From an uncultured Eubacteriales bacterium (GTDB lineage: Bacteria > Bacillota > Clostridia > Peptostreptococcales > Anaerovoracaceae), in contig CADBSP010000144.1 in assembly GCA_902797405.1 (NCBI GenBank), forward strand, positions 1 to 7,001: a DNA stretch of 7,001 nt, written 5' to 3'. A model generated the notes under the pieces. That model searched no databases, was not told the DNA's origin, and worked only from the letters and a program-made list of their open reading frames with translations. Positions within the stretch are counted from its first letter, which is position 1. Every line of letters begins with the position of its first letter. Shown piece after piece: positions 1-4,898 of this stretch. Both the position numbers and the translations under genes were made by a program.

Positions 1-266
1 ACTTTGATGATAAGGTCTTCTCCGCGCTTACCGTACATCTTTTTGCGCATACCGTTTTGACCGTTTTCAGCCTGGTATTTTCTTTTATATTTGAAATCCA
101 TCAAGGTACGAAGATTCTTATCCGCAACAAATATGACGTTGCCGCCATTTCCGCCGTCTCCGCCGTCAGGACCACCTTCCGGCACAAATGGCTCACGTCT
201 AAAGGAAACTGCACCGTTCCCTCCTTTTCCGGATATAATTGTTATTTTCGCTCTATCGACTAACAT
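1..266 (-). CDS. obg: Obg/CgtA family GTPase, N-terminal part (runs off the window)
   Basis: This is the first 88 codons of an Obg GTPase, which binds the 50S subunit and acts in late ribosome assembly and stress signalling. The visible part starts MLVDRAKITIISGKGGNGAV, followed by FRREPFVPEGGPDGGDGGNGG. This is the glycine-rich, six-stranded Obg fold typical of the family, including the GGPDGGDGG loop; the G domain lies beyond position 1. The ATG at 264-266 is chosen because AAAGG sits about 10 nt upstream and Obg homology starts there. It is the third gene of the rplU-rpmA-obg cluster, a conserved order. A hairpin terminator lies between it and rpmA, so it probably depends on read-through or its own promoter; a TATAAT at 308-313 could be a -10, but no good -35 accompanies it. 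Confidence 0.95.
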   Translation of the reverse strand, partial: MLVDRAKITIISGKGGNGAVSFRREPFVPEGGPDGGDGGNGGNVIFVADKNLRTLMDFKYKRKYQAENGQNGMRKKMYGKRGEDLIIK

Positions 267-316
267 AGTTAATGGACCTTTCTAACAGAATAATCTATAC
301 ACCTATTATTATACAA

Positions 317-345
317 TAAAAGGCCTCTAATGAGGCCCTTTATTT
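317..345 (-). terminator. Intrinsic terminator between rpmA and obg
   Basis: A perfect 6-bp GC stem GGCCTC/GAGGCC (322-327 with 332-337) with a 4-nt loop is extended by A-T pairs after one mismatch. Read on the minus strand it is followed by TTTTATT. The plus strand also has CTTTATTT, so the element could work both ways. It should end or reduce the rplU-rpmA transcript before obg. Confidence 0.75.
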
Positions 346-370
346 AACAAGAATATTGATTCTGTTCCAA

Positions 371-631
371 TTATGCTTCACGTGCATAGACACTGACCTG
401 TTTTCTGGTCTTGTCTTTTCTTTCGAACTTTACGTTACCGTCTATCATAGCGAAGAGAGTATCATCACCACCGCGACCTACGTTATTGCCGGGATGAAGT
501 TTGGTTCCTCTCTGTCTTACCAGGATGCTGCCAGCTGTTACATACTGTCCATCACCTGTCTTGACACCAAGACGTTTCGATTCCGAATCACGACCGTTCT
601 TGGAACTACCTACACCTTTTTTACTTGCCAT
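371..631 (-). CDS. rpmA: 50S ribosomal protein L27
   Basis: Full-length bacterial L27 (86 aa), a large-subunit protein whose N-terminal tail reaches the peptidyl transferase centre. The N-terminus MASKKGVGSSKNGRDSES and the block RLGVKTGDGQYVTAGSILVR are family signatures. The start at 629-631 is fixed by a perfect AGGAGGTG about 8 nt upstream. The upstream in-frame codons encode GGVSE and contain no LQFF-type motif. Many Firmicutes make L27 with a short N-terminal extension (ending LQFFA or similar) that the protease Prp removes. This protein begins directly at the mature position, as in E. coli. It lies 32 nt downstream of rplU, almost certainly in the same transcript, and no prp (ysxB) gene fits between them. 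Confidence 0.97.
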   Translation of the reverse strand: MASKKGVGSSKNGRDSESKRLGVKTGDGQYVTAGSILVRQRGTKLHPGNNVGRGGDDTLFAMIDGNVKFERKDKTRKQVSVYAREA

Positions 632-663
632 CTCTGAGACACCTCCTTTTTTCTTGGAATTAT

Positions 664-1167
664 CTACTTGGAAGCATTTTCGATCATCTCGATGATCTCG
701 GCTTTAGTAGCCTTAGGATCAACTTCGATGCCCTGCTCATTTGCTGCTGCGATCAACTCTTCCTTCTTCATGTTCATGTTGACCTTAGCTTCTTCATGAG
801 CATCCTGCTTTTCTTCTACATTAGCTTCTTCAGCCTTGGCTTTCTTAGCAACAGGCTTACCTGTCAAAGAAGTGATTTCAACTGCTGTGAATGGCTGTCT
901 GTGGCCCTGTTTTCTTCTGTAATCCTTCTTAGACTTATACTTGAAAACGATGACCTTCTTACCTTTTCCGGTTTCAACGATTTCTCCTGAAATCTTTGCT
1001 CCATCGATATATGGAGAACCTACCTTTACCTCACCGTCTTCGCTGAGCAAGAGAACCTTATCAAATTCCACTGCATCTCCTGCTTCGCCAGGGATCTTTT
1101 CTACAGTGATAACATCACCTTCGGAAACCCTGTACTGCTTGCCTCCTGTTTCCAGAATTGCATACAT
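664..1167 (-). CDS. rplU: 50S ribosomal protein L21 with a C-terminal extension
   Basis: Encodes 167 aa. Residues 1-104 are a normal L21 (MYAILETGGKQYRVSEGD at the start, FKYKSKKDYRRKQGHRQPFT near 76-94), a 23S rRNA-binding protein usually about 103 aa long. Residues 105-132 are a charged Ala/Glu/Lys linker. Residues 133-167 (MKKEELIAAANEQGIEVDPKA, then TKAEIIEMIENASK) look like a small helix-extended-loop-helix (SAP/HeH or Rho-N-like) fold, a shape that often binds nucleic acid. The start at 1165-1167 is chosen over an upstream in-frame start because AGGAGGT lies 9 nt before it and homology begins there. It heads the rplU-rpmA transcript, behind a consensus promoter and a structured leader. 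The tail's role is unknown. Confidence 0.96.
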   Translation of the reverse strand: MYAILETGGKQYRVSEGDVITVEKIPGEAGDAVEFDKVLLLSEDGEVKVGSPYIDGAKISGEIVETGKGKKVIVFKYKSKKDYRRKQGHRQPFTAVEITSLTGKPVAKKAKAEEANVEEKQDAHEEAKVNMNMKKEELIAAANEQGIEVDPKATKAEIIEMIENASK

Positions 1168-1323
1168 AATTAAATTACCTCCTCTATCCAGTCTCGCCTT
1201 ATCAGGTAGTTCCACTTGCCGCTTTTATTGATTGCCAACTCATCGTTCATACGAATCAAAGTGTTGATAAATCAATGTATATACTATTTGGAACTTTAGG
1301 CACCCTTGCCGAGCGGTCTAACC
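1168..1323 (-). ncRNA. Structured rplU 5' leader (L21-leader-like)
   Basis: About 155 nt separate the predicted transcription start from the rplU start codon. Nested complementary segments are visible: GTTCCA (1289-1294) with TGGAAC (1209-1214), ATTGATT (1270-1276) with AATCAAT (1227-1233), and CAAC (1263-1266) with GTTG (1236-1239). Together they make a long stem. A separate GGCA/TGCC hairpin (1299-1302 with 1307-1310) lies near the 5' end. Firmicute rplU genes are known to carry an 'L21 leader' thought to allow autoregulation by L21. Position and architecture fit that family, but the assignment rests on location and visible pairing, not on a covariance-model match. Confidence 0.5.
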
Positions 1324-1328
1324 AAGTT

Positions 1329-1357
1329 ATATTATCACTAAGCTTATATATTGTCAA
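1329..1357 (-). promoter_or_regulatory. Sigma-A promoter of the rplU operon
   Basis: A perfect -35 TTGACA (1352-1357), a 17-bp spacer and TAATAT (1329-1334), preceded by TGA to form an extended -10. The predicted start is near 1322. It lies just downstream of recA, which has no convincing terminator: the only candidate there is a weak AAAAA/TTTTT stem at about 1362-1378. Some recA read-through into this operon is therefore possible. Confidence 0.85.
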
Positions 1358-1395
1358 GCAAAAAGCACGGTTTTTTAACAAAAATTCAATCAGTC

Positions 1396-2535
1396 TTAGT
1401 CGTCAATAATGACTCCGTCTTCATCGATTTTAAGGTCGGAGTTTTCAAAAGCGTCTGCTGGCATGTCTCCAATATCATTCCCGGAAAGTGCCTTATCCGA
1501 GAAAGAATTGTCTTCTTTAAGCTTATCAAAGAGTTTTTGTTCGATTTCAGCCATCAAATCCGGGTTGTCTTCCAGATACTGTTTGACATTTTCTCTGCCC
1601 TGACCAATTCTATCTCCCATGTAGCTATACCAGGAGCCAGATTTTTCAATGATTCCAGCTTCAGTTCCACAATCAACGATGTCACCGGACTTAGATATTC
1701 CAGTGCCGTACATGATATCGAATTCAGCCTTCTTAAACGGCGGTGCAACCTTATTCTTTACAACCTTAACTCTAGTGCGGTTTCCGAGAACATTCTCTCC
1801 TTTTTTAATGGATTCAACACGTCTGACATCGAACCTCATTGTTGAATAGAATTTCAGCGCACGTCCACCTGTAGTTGTTTCAGGATTTCCAAACATCACG
1901 CCAACCTTCTCTCTGAGTTGGTTGATGAAAACGATACAAGTGTTCGATCTATTAACTGTACCTGCTAATTTACGGAGTGCCTGAGACATGAGTCTGGCTT
2001 GGAGTCCAACGTGAGTATCACCTATGTCCCCCTGAATTTCAGCCTTTGGAACAAGTGCTGCAACAGAGTCAACTATGATTACATCCAATGCTCCTGAACG
2101 AGCCAGCATATCACAGATTTCCAAAGCCTGTTCGCCTGTGTCCGGCTGAGAAACAAGAAGTTCATCTACATTAACACCTAGATTCCTTGCATAAATAGGA
2201 TCCAATGCATGTTCAGCATCTATGAAGGCAGCTTTTCCACCTTTTTTCTGTGCTTCCGCGACTATATGAAGAGTCAGTGTGGTTTTACCGGATGACTCGG
2301 GTCCATATATTTCAATTATTCTTCCTTTAGGAACACCGCCCACACCCGTTGCCATATCAAGGCTGGTGGAACCTGTGGAAATTACTTCTAGGTCCTGAAT
2401 GCCAGCACCTTCACCCATCTTCATGATAGCGCCCTGGCCAAACTGTTTCTGTATCTGTAATAAAGCAGCTTCCAGCGCCTTTTCTCTTTCCTTATCCGTT
2501 TCTGGTATAGGCTTAATATCTTTCTTAGTTGCCAT
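1396..2535 (-). CDS. recA: Recombinase RecA
   Basis: Full-length RecA, 379 aa, the ATP-dependent strand-exchange protein of homologous recombination and co-protease for LexA in the SOS response. Visible motifs are the Walker A loop GPESSGKTT (78-86), Walker B DVIIVDS (151-157), the L1 region EIQGDIGDTHVG (166-177), and the L2 region around FINQLREKVGVMFGNPETTTGG (about 203-224). The C-terminus is acidic (DLKIDEDGVIIDD), as usual for RecA. The start is fixed by GGAGG 8 nt before the ATG. It follows cinA, the classic pgsA-cinA-recA order, but with a long gap and its own promoter with a LexA-type box. Downstream is rplU rather than the more usual rny or recX. Confidence 0.98.
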   Translation of the reverse strand: MATKKDIKPIPETDKEREKALEAALLQIQKQFGQGAIMKMGEGAGIQDLEVISTGSTSLDMATGVGGVPKGRIIEIYGPESSGKTTLTLHIVAEAQKKGGKAAFIDAEHALDPIYARNLGVNVDELLVSQPDTGEQALEICDMLARSGALDVIIVDSVAALVPKAEIQGDIGDTHVGLQARLMSQALRKLAGTVNRSNTCIVFINQLREKVGVMFGNPETTTGGRALKFYSTMRFDVRRVESIKKGENVLGNRTRVKVVKNKVAPPFKKAEFDIMYGTGISKSGDIVDCGTEAGIIEKSGSWYSYMGDRIGQGRENVKQYLEDNPDLMAEIEQKLFDKLKEDNSFSDKALSGNDIGDMPADAFENSDLKIDEDGVIIDD

Positions 2536-2594
2536 CTATGTTTCCTCCAAATAATATTATTGTTACATATGCACTATGCACGCACTTTTGTTCT

Positions 2595-2606
2595 GAACTT
2601 ATGTTC
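2595..2606 (-). promoter_or_regulatory. LexA (SOS) box of recA
   Basis: GAACATAAGTTC on the minus strand is an inverted repeat GAAC-N4-GTTC, matching the core of the Gram-positive LexA operator CGAACNNNNGTTCG (outer bases are A and A here). It lies about 60 bp upstream of the recA ATG, just downstream of a plausible -10, where bound LexA would block initiation. Confidence 0.75.
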
Positions 2607-2613
2607 TGCATTT

Positions 2614-2641
2614 AGTTTACTACATTTTTTAAAAAATGCAA
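2614..2641 (-). promoter_or_regulatory. Candidate recA promoter
   Basis: TTGCAT (2636-2641), a 16-bp spacer and TAAACT (2614-2619). The predicted start near 2607 falls at the edge of the LexA box, which makes the pair coherent. Both hexamers match consensus only moderately, so the call leans on the operator next to it. Confidence 0.5.
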
Positions 2642-2680
2642 GCACTTTTGGCGGCTTTTCTTATTTTTCGAATTGTTCAC

Positions 2681-2709
2681 TTGCTTTATGACGCTGTTTG
2701 TAGTACTAT
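2681..2709 (+). promoter_or_regulatory. Plus-strand promoter facing away from recA
   Basis: TTGCTT (2681-2686), a 17-bp spacer and TACTAT (2704-2709). The predicted start is near 2716. The -10 is embedded in a 12-bp perfect palindrome, GTACTATAGTAC (2703-2714), which could be an operator. A strong terminator follows about 75 bp later on the same strand, which supports a short transcription unit. Confidence 0.5.
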
Positions 2710-2715
2710 AGTACC

Positions 2716-2793
2716 GGAAGGGCGTCGATTTAATCGACTGACTCGACCGCTAAATGCGTTCGCCGCCTAAGTCCGAGACTCGGCGGCTTTTTT
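2716..2793 (+). ncRNA. Candidate small RNA between recA and cinA
   Basis: A promoter-to-terminator unit of about 78 nt with no ribosome binding site or credible ORF. It contains hairpin GTCGAT-TTA-ATCGAC (2724-2738), a nearby CTCGAC (2742-2747) that could compete for the same GTCGA arm, GCG-TT-CGC (2756-2763), and the terminator stem. It resembles no RNA family I can name: it is not tmRNA, RNase P RNA, SRP RNA or 6S. Its existence is inferred from paired transcription signals and structure. It could instead be the end of a longer plus-strand transcript. Confidence 0.35.
2761..2793 (+). terminator. Strong intrinsic terminator, plus strand
   Basis: Stem GCCGCC (2762-2767) with GGCGGC (2782-2787), plus inner AGTC (2770-2773) with GACT (2777-2780) around a CGA loop, followed directly by TTTTTT (2788-2793). 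On the minus strand the same hairpin has no T-run after it, so it is directional. No annotated plus-strand gene precedes it. Confidence 0.8.
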
Positions 2794-2808
2794 GATGCTG
2801 ATTGTTAT

Positions 2809-2850
2809 CGTAAGCCGTAGCCCTATTACGGGTACGTAGATAGTTTATCT
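2809..2850. repeat. Two adjacent hairpins
   Basis: A nested hairpin pairs CGTA (2809-2812) with TACG (2833-2836) and CCGTA (2815-2819) with TACGG (2827-2831) around a 7-nt loop. It is followed immediately by AGATA-GTT-TATCT (2838-2850). In the minus-strand transcript they come directly after the stop codon of the 11-codon ORF, the position expected of attenuator-type structures. Confidence 0.5.
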
Positions 2851-2885
2851 CATCTCCAATCCGACACCTTTCCTAATCTCACCAT
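2850..2885 (-). CDS. Possible 11-residue leader peptide
   Basis: ATG at 2883-2885, preceded by AAGGAGGTG with 7-nt spacing from GGAGGT, one of the best ribosome binding sites in the window. The ORF encodes MVRLGKVSDWR and ends in TGA. It lies about 80 nt downstream of a near-consensus promoter on the same strand and just before two hairpins. The Shine-Dalgarno can pair partly with an upstream CACC (CACC-N9-GGTG), which could regulate its use. I do not recognise the peptide. A chance ORF is possible given its length; the case rests on the quality of the promoter and ribosome binding site. Confidence 0.35.
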   Translation of the reverse strand: MVRLGKVSDWR

Positions 2886-2970
2886 ACGCGTCACCTCCTT
2901 AGACGGTGGAAGCTGGCAAAACTGTTGGCGGTCGAATCAGCCGCTTTATTCTCGCCTCCCGGCAAGGCCA

Positions 2971-2999
2971 ATTTTATTATTTTCCCCATACTCTGTCAA
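2971..2999 (-). promoter_or_regulatory. Strong minus-strand promoter upstream of the leader ORF and recA
   Basis: Perfect -35 TTGACA (2994-2999), exact 17-bp spacer, and TAAAAT -10 (2971-2976, 5/6). The predicted start is near 2964. The transcript would begin with hairpin GCCT/AGGC, then GCGG-N9-CCGC (2928-2944), then the 11-codon ORF, and would reach recA 430 nt downstream unless terminated. No strong minus-strand terminator is visible before recA. Confidence 0.75.
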
Positions 3000-3161
3000 G
3001 GCAAAAATCGCTCAAACCATTGATTTCCCTTACTTTTCCCATACTCTCCCCTTACTGTTCCCATTTATAAACGTTAGAAATTCAGCAATCTATTTTTTGT
3101 TGACGCATGCATTCACTATGCGAAAAAAATATTATTCTCTTTCTTTCCCCTTATTTTCCCC
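2984..3161. repeat. Phased TTCCC(C)-TA repeats (G-tracts on the minus strand)
   Basis: Short C-tracts in the context TTCCC(C)(A/T)TA(C/T) occur at 2984-2987, 3027-3029, 3038-3040, 3048-3051, 3147-3150 and 3158-3161, with a less complete match at 3060-3062. Within the two clusters, tract starts are 10-12 bp apart, close to one helical turn. On the minus strand they read AGTA(A/T)GGG(G)A. Four tracts in 3027-3062 with loops of 7-8 nt could form a long-loop G-quadruplex. Function unknown. Confidence 0.6.
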
Positions 3162-3232
3162 TTACTATTCTAAAGAATCACTTTTACTAGAAGAATAACT
3201 GGCAGCATAATCTTAAATGCATGATGTAACAC

Positions 3233-4750
3233 CTACTCGGATTCAGCAATTACCTTCCTGATTTCATTAAACATCGTCAGCATGCAACTGTTTCTGTTTA
3301 CACCGCGGTCGTCACGTCCTGTGTGCATTTCTTTCACGTGCACTTTGCCGTCAAAGTAAACACCTATAAACATATCGCCTGCAGGAACAATTATAGGGTC
3401 CGCGACATTTAATTCATTATTATCAGGATTATTATCAGGATCTTTTTTTGAATAGTCAGCAGGATTATTCGTTTTATAATCAGATTTGCTATTCGAATCA
3501 ATTAATCCACGCCATACATTGCTTCCAGGTCCGGCAACACCTGTGGATGAGATACAAAGCCTGCTTCCGGTGATTCTGGCCAATCCAAGAGCCATCTCAG
3601 CTGCAACCTCCGGACTCTCAGGTCCGAACTCATTCAAAACATCCTCTGAGACCCCTAATTCTTCGATTTTAGAGCGGTTTGAGTATGTTACGATTCCTCG
3701 GTCAAATACTGCTGAAATACCAGGAACATCGACTAATTTCGCTGCGAACATTCCCCCTGTACATGACTCACAGGAGGAAATACTAATATCCTTCTCGATA
3801 AGCGCACGACCAACAACCTCATGAAGTTCCTCGTCGGACGTACTATAAATATACTCCCCAATAATCTCCCGAACCTGCTCAAGCATATCGTCCACAGCCT
3901 GGTCGGCCTCTTCCTTTGTTGGACGCTGAGATGCAATCCGTAAACTGGATTCCCCTTCTTTAGCATAGGTTGCAATTGTCGGATCTGTCTGCGCATCAAT
4001 CAAAGGAAGCAGCACTGTCTCCAACTTTGATTCACCTATTCCAAATGTGCGGATAATTTTATAGCTGAGAGCTTTGTCAGAAAAACTGAGTAGGTATGGT
4101 TTTATGCGGTTATTCCACATCCATTTCATCTCTCTGGGCGGGCCTGGCATCGTTACAATGATCTTGCGACCTTCCGGAGGAATATTGGATGGGTCGCCAC
4201 CAAACTCATCCAGGGACACGGCATTCATAATAGAACACCTAGGCGTATTATCTTCGGCGTCCACTAAGGTAGACAAGCTATGAGAATCGACCTTATCCGA
4301 AGTAACGGTGTCTCCACCAATGACACCCGCAAGTGCAAATGCCGGAGCCGTTCCGACATCGTTTTGGAAAACTGTCGCCCGTGTTGGCATCATCGCTTGT
4401 TTATAGTTGTTCGGTGTTATCTCCTTCCACCCGCGACGTTTGGCAAAAGCCTCAATCTCTGCCAGACTCTCTTCATGCATCTCCAGCTTATCTGAAAAGG
4501 CCTCCGCAATTGTTTCCTTCGTTAAATCGTCCTCGGTAGGTCCCAGACCTCCGGTGCAAACAATGAGATCACAGTCGCGATAAGTCTCATGAATAAGGTC
4601 CTTTAGCCTGTTGGCATTATCCCCAACTGTATGATGATAAAGCACATCAAAACCCATATTATTGAGCTCACGGGTTAGATATACAGTATTCGTATTAACT
4701 ATCTGGCCAAACAAAATTTCAGTCCCTATCGTAAGAATAGCGCAGCGCAT
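3233..4750 (-). CDS. cinA: CinA family protein (competence/damage-inducible, MoCF plus PncC domains)
   Basis: Encodes 505 aa against about 410 for typical CinA. The N-terminal MoCF-like domain (CinA/COG1058 type, linked to ADP-ribose pyrophosphatase activity) shows AILTIGTEILFGQIVNTNT (4-22), CTGGLGPTEDD (65-75) and MPGPPREMKW (201-210). The C-terminal PncC-type domain (NMN deamidase, recycling NMN from NAD turnover) shows SSCESCTGG (325-333) and SSTGVAGPG (401-409). Two inserts explain the extra length: about 142-193 before the IIVTMPGPP motif, and about 410-454 after GVAGPG, the latter rich in Asn/Asp/Ser/Lys. The frame stays open and both flanking halves are intact, so the gene does not look broken. 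The start has AGGAG 6 nt upstream. It lies between pgsA and recA, the usual Firmicute order. Confidence 0.95.
   Translation of the reverse strand: MRCAILTIGTEILFGQIVNTNTVYLTRELNNMGFDVLYHHTVGDNANRLKDLIHETYRDCDLIVCTGGLGPTEDDLTKETIAEAFSDKLEMHEESLAEIEAFAKRRGWKEITPNNYKQAMMPTRATVFQNDVGTAPAFALAGVIGGDTVTSDKVDSHSLSTLVDAEDNTPRCSIMNAVSLDEFGGDPSNIPPEGRKIIVTMPGPPREMKWMWNNRIKPYLLSFSDKALSYKIIRTFGIGESKLETVLLPLIDAQTDPTIATYAKEGESSLRIASQRPTKEEADQAVDDMLEQVREIIGEYIYSTSDEELHEVVGRALIEKDISISSCESCTGGMFAAKLVDVPGISAVFDRGIVTYSNRSKIEELGVSEDVLNEFGPESPEVAAEMALGLARITGSRLCISSTGVAGPGSNVWRGLIDSNSKSDYKTNNPADYSKKDPDNNPDNNELNVADPIIVPAGDMFIGVYFDGKVHVKEMHTGRDDRGVNRNSCMLTMFNEIRKVIAESE
3416..3439 (-). repeat. 12-bp tandem duplication inside cinA
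   Basis: Two exact tandem copies of ATTATTATCAGG (plus strand), 3416-3427 and 3428-3439. They encode the repeated PDNN in the second low-complexity insert of CinA. The unit is a multiple of three, so the frame is kept. This suggests that the insert grew by replication slippage. Confidence 0.85.
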
Positions 4751-4898
4751 ATAACTCTCCTATTAAAAATAACAAAATCAATAAACTGAGTAAAAATAAA
4801 CATGCTAAATACAATTAATTCTTTTACTGTTGACAACGAACTAGTTTGCCACAGAATATGTTATCAAAAAGCGTGACATACAATTAAAAAAGATCGAT
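4751..4898. other. AT-rich spacer between pgsA and cinA
   Basis: No gene and no clear hairpin terminator after pgsA (only a bare T-run at about 4885-4890). On the minus strand, TTGTCA-17-TGTATT is a poor promoter candidate. The two genes may be cotranscribed despite the unusually wide gap. Confidence 0.4.

Larger units (their letters stand above)
2576..2650. repeat. Paired 15-bp direct repeats flanking the recA promoter
   Basis: ATGCACGCACTTTTG at 2576-2590 and ATGCAAGCACTTTTG at 2636-2650 are 14/15 identical, with starts exactly 60 bp apart. The right copy contains the candidate recA -35; the left copy lies just inside the transcript, beyond the LexA box. They could be sites for a second regulator or the trace of a promoter duplication. 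Confidence 0.6.
2536..3232. other. 697-bp intergenic region between cinA and recA
   Basis: No substantial protein gene is visible on either strand. From right to left it holds an AT-rich stretch after cinA without a clear terminator; phased C/G-tract repeats; inverted repeat CGCAT-N9-ATGCG (3104-3122); the TTGACA promoter with its 11-codon ORF and hairpins; the plus-strand promoter/terminator unit; and the recA promoter with its LexA box. The part from about 2700 to 2965 is visibly richer in GC and in inverted repeats than its flanks, as expected of structured RNA. Confidence 0.7.

Noticed and set aside
356..990. Plus-strand ORFs opposite rpmA and rplU (up to 121 codons).
   Set aside because: They are antisense shadows of well-identified ribosomal protein genes, with no ribosome binding sites.
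1168..1215. In-frame upstream start giving L21 sixteen more N-terminal residues.
   Set aside because: L21 homology starts at MYAILETGGKQY, and the AGGAGGT ribosome binding site is placed for the ATG at 1167.
1300..1326. Plus-strand TTGCCGAGCGGTCTAA resembles the D-arm region of a class II tRNA (Leu/Ser type).
   Set aside because: No acceptor stem, anticodon arm or GGTTCGA-type T-arm follows; the downstream sequence is the rplU promoter. The segment is better explained as the 5' part of the rplU leader.
1362..1378. Possible recA terminator AAAAA-N6-TTTTT.
   Set aside because: The stem is only A-T pairs and has no proper GC hairpin, so I do not call a terminator.
2700..2730. CCGGAAGG near the plus-strand start recalls the GGAA tetraloop of SRP RNA.
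   Set aside because: The flanking helix and the conserved GGTC-AGG / AGCAGCC context of SRP RNA are missing.
2754..2795. A 13-codon plus-strand ORF (MRSPPKSETRRLF) in the candidate small RNA.
   Set aside because: It has no ribosome binding site and runs through the terminator stem, so it is almost certainly not translated.
3104..3122. Inverted repeat CGCAT-N9-ATGCG near a T-run.
   Set aside because: The T-run lies on the wrong side for termination in the minus direction and the stem is only 5 bp; kept only as a note in the intergenic description.
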